Shown here: positions 4,404-8,045 of the stretch, in pieces | Position numbering within the stretch: position 1 is the stretch's first letter | Layout of the letters: each line of letters starts with the position of its first letter | Source of the DNA: Candidatus Bathyarchaeota archaeon | GTDB taxonomy: Archaea; Thermoproteota; Bathyarchaeia; TCS64 | Assembly: GCA_030593155.1 (NCBI GenBank) | Contig: JAUVHT010000032.1 | Coordinates: forward strand, 1 to 8,045 | Length of the DNA stretch: 8,045 bases | Direction of reading: 5' to 3' | Notes under the pieces: model-generated | The model's input: the letters and a program-made list of their open reading frames with translations, nothing else | The model's database searches: none | Told to the model about the DNA's origin: nothing | Translations under genes and position numbers: made by a program

Positions 4404-5798
4404 ATGAAGCATTTTGACATCATGATCATCGGCTCAGGCTCGGGGATGTCCATCGCAGACGCCGCCCTCAATCGGGGGATGGAGGTCGCCGTCATCGAGG
4501 CCGGCCCCTTGGGCGGCACATGCCTGAACAGGGGCTGCATCCCGTCCAAGATGGTGATCTACCCCGCAGACATCATCAACACCATCCGGGAGGCCAGGAA
4601 GCTGGGCATCAAGGCCAGCATAGAGGAGATCGACTTCGCCCACATCATGGAGCGCAGCGCCAAGCTAGTGGAGGAGGACGTGAACCACATGGAGGAAGGG
4701 GTGAGGCCGGCCCCCGGCCTGACGATGTACCGTGACGTGGGGGAGTTCGTCTCAGACTATACCATGGAGGTCGGCGGAGAGACCATCGGGGCAGAGAACG
4801 TCTTCATAGTCTCAGGCGCCAGGCCCAGGATACCCCCCATCGAGGGGTTGGAGGAGGCGGGCTACCGGACAAGCAGGAACGTCTGGGAGATCAGGGAGCG
4901 CCCCGAGAGCATCCTAATCGTCGGGGGAGGCTTCGTGGCCGTCGAGTTAGCCCACTTCTTCTCCAGCGTCGGGAGCGAGATCACCCTCCTCAGCAGGAGC
5001 CCCCGCCTCATCAAGTTCGCTGAGCCCGAGGTCTCGGAGCTCCTGGGCCGCGAGATGGGGAAGAGGATGGACATCCACTACGGCGTGGAGGCGGTCGAGG
5101 CCCGCAGGAACGGCGGCCTGAAGGAGATCGCAACCGTCAGCAAGGCCACCGGTGAGAGAAGAAGATTCCGCGGGGAGGAGATATTGATCGCCGCAGGCCG
5201 CCGCTCCAACGCCGACCTGTTGAAGCCGGAGAATACAGGGGTCGAACTGGACGACAGGGGCTATGTAATCGTCAACGAGCACCTGGAGACGAGCAAGCCC
5301 AGGATCTGGGCCTTCGGGGACGCCATCGGCAAGCACATGTTCAAGCACGTGGCCAACTACGAGGCCGGAGTCGCCTGGAACAACTTCACCCACCAACACA
5401 AGGAGGCCGTAGACTACTCCGCCGTTCCCTACGCCGTCTTCACCCACCCCCAGGTCGCCGGCGTCGGCATGACGGAGCAGCAGGCCCTCGACGCCGGGTA
5501 CGACGTCCTCATCGGCTCCTATGATTACAAGAACACTGCGATGGGGGCGGCCATGGGAGTCGAAGAGGGCTTCGTGAAGTTCGTCATCGACGCTTCCACA
5601 AACAAGATCCTCGGGGGGAGCATCGTCGGTCCCTACGCCGCGGTCATGATGCAGGAGATCATCAACGCGATGAACACCGAGGATGGCACGCCGGACTCCA
5701 TCCACCGCGCCATGTACATCCACCCCGCAGCCCCCGAGGTGGTCCAGAGGGCCCTCTTCAACCTGCGCAAAGCGGGGCACACCCACGAGCACCACTAA
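4404..5798 (+). CDS. FAD-dependent pyridine nucleotide-disulfide oxidoreductase, mycothione reductase/dihydrolipoamide dehydrogenase-like
   Basis: The 464-residue protein has the full class I disulfide reductase layout. The FAD site is IIGSGSGMSIA (8-18), the redox disulfide GGTCLNRGCIPSK (Cys40/Cys45), the NAD(P)H site VGGGFVAVELAHFF (173-186), the second FAD motif WAFGDAIG (302-309), the dimer interface VFTHPQVAGVG, and the base-bearing IHPAAPEVV (His440, Glu445). The GSGSGMS start and IHPAAPEVV end resemble mycothione reductase more than classical E3. Mycothiol is not expected in archaea and no 2-oxoacid dehydrogenase genes are near, so the disulfide substrate is unknown. The length is normal. 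The C-terminus is His-rich (GHTHEHH). I chose ATG 4404 over TTG 4395 because it starts directly before the FAD strand. A peroxiredoxin and nitroreductase follow after 80 nt, with their own promoter. Confidence 0.93.
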   Translation: MKHFDIMIIGSGSGMSIADAALNRGMEVAVIEAGPLGGTCLNRGCIPSKMVIYPADIINTIREARKLGIKASIEEIDFAHIMERSAKLVEEDVNHMEEGVRPAPGLTMYRDVGEFVSDYTMEVGGETIGAENVFIVSGARPRIPPIEGLEEAGYRTSRNVWEIRERPESILIVGGGFVAVELAHFFSSVGSEITLLSRSPRLIKFAEPEVSELLGREMGKRMDIHYGVEAVEARRNGGLKEIATVSKATGERRRFRGEEILIAAGRRSNADLLKPENTGVELDDRGYVIVNEHLETSKPRIWAFGDAIGKHMFKHVANYEAGVAWNNFTHQHKEAVDYSAVPYAVFTHPQVAGVGMTEQQALDAGYDVLIGSYDYKNTAMGAAMGVEEGFVKFVIDASTNKILGGSIVGPYAAVMMQEIINAMNTEDGTPDSIHRAMYIHPAAPEVVQRALFNLRKAGHTHEHH

Positions 5799-5836
5799 CC
5801 TCTCACTCTCTCTCGCCCCCTTGGTTGAACAGCCGG

Positions 5837-5844
5837 TTTAAATA
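5837..5844 (+). promoter_or_regulatory. Consensus TATA box for the peroxiredoxin-nitroreductase operon
   Basis: TTTAAATA is a perfect match to the archaeal TATA consensus. Its centre is 38 nt before the ATG at 5879, giving a predicted transcript start near 5867. It makes the peroxiredoxin and nitroreductase genes independent of read-through from the reductase. Confidence 0.75.
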
Positions 5845-5866
5845 TCGTCGTCCGACTCCCTCCCAT

Positions 5867-5872
5867 GGAGGT
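5867..5872 (+). promoter_or_regulatory. Strong ribosome binding site of the peroxiredoxin gene
   Basis: GGAGGT stands 6 nt before ATG 5879. It decides between this ATG and an out-of-frame ATG at 5865 that overlaps it. It is the best Shine-Dalgarno match in the window, lying at or near the predicted 5' end of the message. Confidence 0.75.
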
Positions 5873-5878
5873 TTCTGA

Positions 5879-6361
5879 ATGGTTGAACCGAGCGTCGGAT
5901 CGGAAGCCCCGGCCTTCTGCCTCCTCAACCAGGACGGCGAGGAGATATGCCTCGGCGACATCAAAGGGAGATGGGGGGTCCTGTACTTCTACCCCAAGGA
6001 CAACACCAAAGGCTGCACCCTGGAGGCCCTCGACTTCACGCTGAACAAGGCCGAGTTCGAGGCCATGGGAGCCGTCGTCCTCGGCGTCAGCCCCGACTCG
6101 GTGGAGAGCCACCAGGGGTTCTGCCTGAAGCACGACCTCACCATCACCCTGCTGAGCGACCCCGATCACGGGGTCCTGGAGGAGTACGGCGTCTGGAAGT
6201 TGAAGAAGATGTACGGCCGGGAGTTCCACGGCGTCGTCAGGAGCACATTCCTCATCGACCCGGAGGGGAGGATAGCCCACGAGTGGCGGAAGGTGAAGGT
6301 CGGTGGCCACGTCGACGACGTGAAGGAGAAGCTCGCGGAGCTGAAGGGGAGCCAGGAGTAG
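5879..6361 (+). CDS. Peroxiredoxin, PrxQ/Bcp type
   Basis: The 160-residue cytosolic protein has the thioredoxin-fold peroxiredoxin core with the active site YPKDNTKGCT (Thr43, peroxidatic Cys46), the downstream GVSPDSVESHQGFCLKHDL block, LLSDPDHGV and RSTFLIDPEG. It reduces hydrogen peroxide and organic peroxides. The resolving Cys found five residues after the peroxidatic Cys in E. coli-type Bcp is replaced by Leu51. Instead Cys82 lies 36 residues downstream in helix 3, the spacing known for the other PrxQ subgroup, so an intramolecular 46-82 disulfide is likely. Cys14 and Cys24 are extra. Recycling would need a thioredoxin-like or other disulfide reductant; a disulfide reductase gene ends 80 nt upstream. 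The nitroreductase ATG follows 6 nt after the TAG. The length is normal and the start is fixed by GGAGGT. Confidence 0.95.
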   Translation: MVEPSVGSEAPAFCLLNQDGEEICLGDIKGRWGVLYFYPKDNTKGCTLEALDFTLNKAEFEAMGAVVLGVSPDSVESHQGFCLKHDLTITLLSDPDHGVLEEYGVWKLKKMYGREFHGVVRSTFLIDPEGRIAHEWRKVKVGGHVDDVKEKLAELKGSQE

Positions 6362-6367
6362 GGGCCA

Positions 6368-6925
6368 ATGGAGGTCAGAGAGGCCATCGAGACGAGGAGG
6401 GCGTACAGATCCCTCGACCCCACCACCATCACAGACGAGCTAATAAGGGACCTGGCGGCGAGCGCCCGCCTCGCCCCATCCTGCTTCAACTACCAGCCTT
6501 GGAGGTTCGTGTTCGTAAGGGACCCCGAATTCCTCGGGGAGATGCATGGCGCCCTGGCCAAGAACAACAGGTGGATCCAGAGGGCCTCGATGATCGTCGC
6601 CGTGTTCAGCAGGGAGGAGGACGACTGCAGCGTCCGGGGCCGGGTCTACCACCAGTTCGACACGGGGATGGCCACGGCCTTCCTCATCCTCAGGGCCACG
6701 GAGCTGGGCCTCGTCGCCCACCCGATAGCGGGATACAGGGAGAAGAAGGTTAAGGTGATACTTGGTATCCCGGAGGAGATGCAGGTCATCACCCTCGTGG
6801 CGGTGGGGAAGCACGCAGGGGTCCTCCACGACCTCCTCACGGAGAGCCAGAAGGAACAGGAGAAGGAGAGGCCGCCGCGGCGTCCCTTCGAGGAGTTCGC
6901 CTACATCGACAAATACGAGAGATGA
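6368..6925 (+). CDS. Nitroreductase-family FMN oxidoreductase
   Basis: The 185-residue protein shows the nitroreductase fold: the N-terminal EAIETRRAYRSL block (Arg residues that contact the FMN phosphate), APSCFNYQPWRFVFV (about residues 36-50, flavin-binding segment), a central helix carrying DTGMATAFLILRATELGLVAHPIAGY, and the closing ITLVAVGKHA strand. These enzymes bind FMN as dimers and use NAD(P)H to reduce nitro compounds, quinones, flavins or enones; the real substrate is not readable. The charged C-terminal tail (ESQKEQEKERPPRRPFEEF) is typical of short archaeal members. It starts 6 nt after the peroxiredoxin stop, with GGAG in the end of that gene serving as a possible Shine-Dalgarno, so the two are co-transcribed. 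A role in feeding electrons to thiol repair is possible but inferred from position. Confidence 0.93.
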   Translation: MEVREAIETRRAYRSLDPTTITDELIRDLAASARLAPSCFNYQPWRFVFVRDPEFLGEMHGALAKNNRWIQRASMIVAVFSREEDDCSVRGRVYHQFDTGMATAFLILRATELGLVAHPIAGYREKKVKVILGIPEEMQVITLVAVGKHAGVLHDLLTESQKEQEKERPPRRPFEEFAYIDKYER

Positions 6926-6934
6926 CTGGGGCAG

Positions 6935-6963
6935 AAAAGGAAACGTAAAGGCCTCCTTTTTTT
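6935..6963 (+). terminator. Terminator of the peroxiredoxin-nitroreductase operon
   Basis: AAAAGG (6935-6940) can pair with CCTTTT (6955-6960) and the sequence ends in T7 (6957-6963), starting 10 nt after the TGA at 6923-6925. The T run alone would suffice for archaeal termination. Confidence 0.6.
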
Positions 6964-7007
6964 AATTTTGAGCTTCCTGATCCCTAATTCAACTAGTTTT
7001 TCAGGTG

Positions 7008-7014
7008 AAAAAAA
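7008..7014 (-). terminator. T7 terminator of the 116-aa gene
   Basis: Read on the - strand this is TTTTTTT, about 19 nt after the TAG at 7033-7035. It faces the T7 terminator of the convergent + operon, so the gap of about 107 nt serves as a transcript end for both. The A run is flanked by two copies of AGGTGAA (7003-7009 and 7017-7023). Confidence 0.5.
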
Positions 7015-7032
7015 TGAGGTGAACTTTCAGGT

Positions 7033-7383
7033 CTACTTCGTTGTTATTGTGTACTTGCATCCGAGGGGGGCTAGGGCTTCGTCTATCTTCCCGATGAGGT
7101 CGTTCAGCTGGTCCATGTTGGGTTCTGTGAACCACTCGAAGAAGAAGTCGTGCTCTCCAAGGGACTCTCCGGACTTGCTGATTATGTTGCTACAGCGTTC
7201 CACGGTTACCTCGCCTGCACCGCCGAAGAATTCCATGGTGCCCTCGACCGAGTCGAACCTTGGCATGTCCTGGGAGATGAGGGTGTCCATGATGCAGACC
7301 TCGGGCATGTCGATGGCGATCTTCTGAAGCTCCTTGATAGCCTTCAAAGTAGGAGGCCCGTAAATCTTGATCAAGCTCTTCAT
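7033..7383 (-). CDS. Protein of unknown function (116 aa)
   Basis: I do not recognise this family with confidence. The product is soluble, mixed alpha/beta and acidic: MKSLIKIYGPPTLKAIKELQ (strand, proline turn, helix), then DMPEVCIMDTLI, a glycine-rich turn (EFFGGAGEVTVERC), an aromatic strand (EHDFFFEWF) and a helix into ALAPLGCKYTITTK. The alternation of strands and helices suggests a ferredoxin-like fold. Cysteines at 30, 64 and 109 could bind metal or form a redox site. ATG 7383 is chosen; a TTG at 7398 would add five residues. GAGG 9 nt before the ATG and a TATA box near 7434 support a short leader with ATG 7383. It appears monocistronic: trpS upstream on the same strand is separated by 190 nt with a promoter. 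Frame and codon use are normal. Confidence 0.8.
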   Translation of the reverse strand: MKSLIKIYGPPTLKAIKELQKIAIDMPEVCIMDTLISQDMPRFDSVEGTMEFFGGAGEVTVERCSNIISKSGESLGEHDFFFEWFTEPNMDQLNDLIGKIDEALAPLGCKYTITTK

Positions 7384-7429
7384 TTCTAAAAGCCTCAAGT
7401 AAACCTTGAAAAACCAAGATTATTAAACA

Positions 7430-7438
7430 TTTATAAAA
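7430..7438 (-). promoter_or_regulatory. TATA box for the 116-aa gene
   Basis: TTTTATAAA on the - strand is a good TATA match, centred about 51 nt before ATG 7383. It gives a predicted transcript start near 7407 and a leader of about 24 nt holding GAGG. It lies in an AT-rich stretch (about 7385-7510) that stands out from the GC-rich genes. Confidence 0.55.
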
Positions 7439-7509
7439 GATATCAAAAAATAGGATATTCCGACCATTTGAATAATTAATATGAATAAAATTACCCGCAT
7501 CATATAATC

Positions 7510-7524
7510 TTCTCCTAAGGAGAA
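7510..7524. repeat. 15-bp palindrome TTCTCCTAAGGAGAA
   Basis: The arms TTCTCCT and AGGAGAA are perfect 7-mers around a single A. The palindrome lies 50 nt after the trpS stop and about 75 nt upstream of the TATA box of the next gene, both on the - strand. It could be an operator for a dimeric regulator or a 6 bp hairpin ending the trpS message. Only short T or AT runs flank it. Confidence 0.4.
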
Positions 7525-7573
7525 AAGGTTCAATGGACCTTCGTGTGTAAAGTTAGGGAACGTTGGTGGTTTA

Positions 7574-8045
7574 TTATTTTATGAGGAAGTCTTGGAGGTT
7601 GTCCTTGGCCTTCTCCCTCTTCTCTTGGAAGTCGACCAAGAACCTGCTGATGATCTTCGCCAACCGCGCCTTGCAGTCGCCGCAGACCAGGGCTCCCGAT
7701 CTGCACTCGTTCTCCAGTTCGACGAGTCTGGCGTCGTCCTCCTCGAACAGGAAGTAATAGTAGGCGTAGATGCTGCAGACTGTGGGGTCTCCCCCTTTCT
7801 CCCTCTGCTCCCGGACGGTGGGCTGCCCCCCTGTGAATGCCCCCATCACCTTCTTCTCTGCATCCTCGGGGGGGTCGACGGTGAAGATTGCCGTCTCCGG
7901 TATCGAGGATGACATCTTACCCCCCTTGCCCAGGCCGGGAAGGAACTTGGCGTGGATCTGGGCCGGCTTGTAGTAGCCCATCTTCTCGGCGATGTCCCTG
8001 GTCATCCTCCAGTAGGGGTCCTGGTCGATGGCCGCGGGGATGAGG
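7574..8045 (-). CDS. trpS: Tryptophanyl-tRNA synthetase, C-terminal part (5' end beyond the window)
   Basis: The last 156 residues are visible, entering from the right edge in frame at 8044 and ending with TAA 7574-7576. The segment begins LIPAAIDQDPYWRMTRDIA, the class I active-site region in which an Asp-Gln pair precedes the KMSKS loop. The KMSSS loop follows (GGKMSSSIPETAIF, visible residues 42-55), which stabilises the ATP transition state when tryptophan is activated and loaded on tRNA-Trp. The C-terminal anticodon-binding helices follow, with CSIYAYYYFLFEED, a Cys cluster (CRSGALVCGDC) and a Lys/Glu-rich helix to LQDFLIK. The IDQDPYWRMTRD and KMSSS form is that of archaeal and eukaryotic TrpRS rather than bacterial TrpRS. 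The catalytic N-terminal half including the HIGH motif lies outside the window. Confidence 0.95.
   Translation of the reverse strand, partial: LIPAAIDQDPYWRMTRDIAEKMGYYKPAQIHAKFLPGLGKGGKMSSSIPETAIFTVDPPEDAEKKVMGAFTGGQPTVREQREKGGDPTVCSIYAYYYFLFEEDDARLVELENECRSGALVCGDCKARLAKIISRFLVDFQEKREKAKDNLQDFLIK

Noticed and set aside
4947..5795. A 282-codon open frame on the - strand under the disulfide reductase
   Set aside because: Same antisense effect; low-complexity His/Val/Gly/Asp-rich product over a clearly identified gene.
5879..6361. Peroxiredoxin read as a broken or 1-Cys enzyme because the Cys five residues after the peroxidatic Cys is missing
   Set aside because: Cys82, 36 residues on, matches the resolving position of another known PrxQ subgroup.
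5947..6753. A 268-codon + strand frame across the peroxiredoxin and nitroreductase
   Set aside because: The product is almost entirely Arg, Gly, Pro and His, as expected of a frame-shifted reading of two real genes.
7384..7398. TTG 7398 as start of the 116-aa protein
   Set aside because: ATG 7383 has GAGG 9 nt upstream and gives a natural N-terminus; the extra residues MRLLE add nothing recognisable.
7526..7540. GGTTCAAT resembling a tRNA T-loop
   Set aside because: No matching T stem, anticodon arm, D arm or acceptor stem can be built around it.
1..8045. CRISPR array, insertion sequence, integrase, toxin-antitoxin pair or other defence system
   Set aside because: No regular spaced repeats, transposase or recombinase motifs, terminal inverted repeats or paired small toxin-like genes are visible on either strand.

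Overview
The window looks like chromosomal DNA of an archaeon with a moderately GC-rich genome. The evidence is an aspartate carbamoyltransferase regulatory (PyrI) domain, an archaeal-type tryptophanyl-tRNA synthetase, and short 5' leaders preceded by TTTAWATA-like boxes about 35-50 nt before start codons. Intergenic spots are AT-rich and T-rich tracts follow stop codons. I cannot place it to a lineage; an uncultured Thermoproteota/Bathyarchaeia-like or methanogen-related genome is only a guess. There is no rRNA, tRNA, CRISPR array, transposase, integrase or phage gene, so this reads as core or near-core genome.

Layout. At 1-100 is the last 32 codons of an unidentified + strand gene, convergent with a small HAD-type phosphatase (172-615, -). 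A doubtful small - strand ORF (656-832) lies in the next gap. A TIGR04076-like small Cys-rich protein (886-1167, +) follows, convergent with an unrecognised 108-residue protein (1239-1565, -) and a prohibitin-like SPFH membrane protein (1667-2599, -). A small GTG-start ORF (2729-2920, -) is divergent from the most unusual gene of the window, a single ORF joining PyrI to orotate phosphoribosyltransferase PyrE (3093-4319, +). Next on + come a flavin disulfide reductase resembling mycothione reductase and dihydrolipoamide dehydrogenase (4404-5798), a PrxQ-type peroxiredoxin (5879-6361) and a nitroreductase-family flavoprotein (6368-6925). The last two are 6 nt apart and almost surely co-transcribed. 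The right end has an unrecognised 116-residue protein (7033-7383, -) and the C-terminal part of tryptophanyl-tRNA synthetase (7574-8045, -, cut by the window edge).

How the genes may work together. PyrI-PyrE would put the nucleotide-sensing subunit of the first committed pyrimidine enzyme on the same chain as the fifth pathway enzyme. The reductase, peroxiredoxin and nitroreductase form a plausible thiol and peroxide redox neighbourhood, the reductase having its own promoter. The remaining genes are housekeeping or unknown, each apparently transcribed alone or in very short units. No complete new multigene system is evident. The best candidates for novelty are the PyrI-PyrE fusion, the redox trio, and a sequence element shared by the promoters of the SPFH and 108-residue genes.
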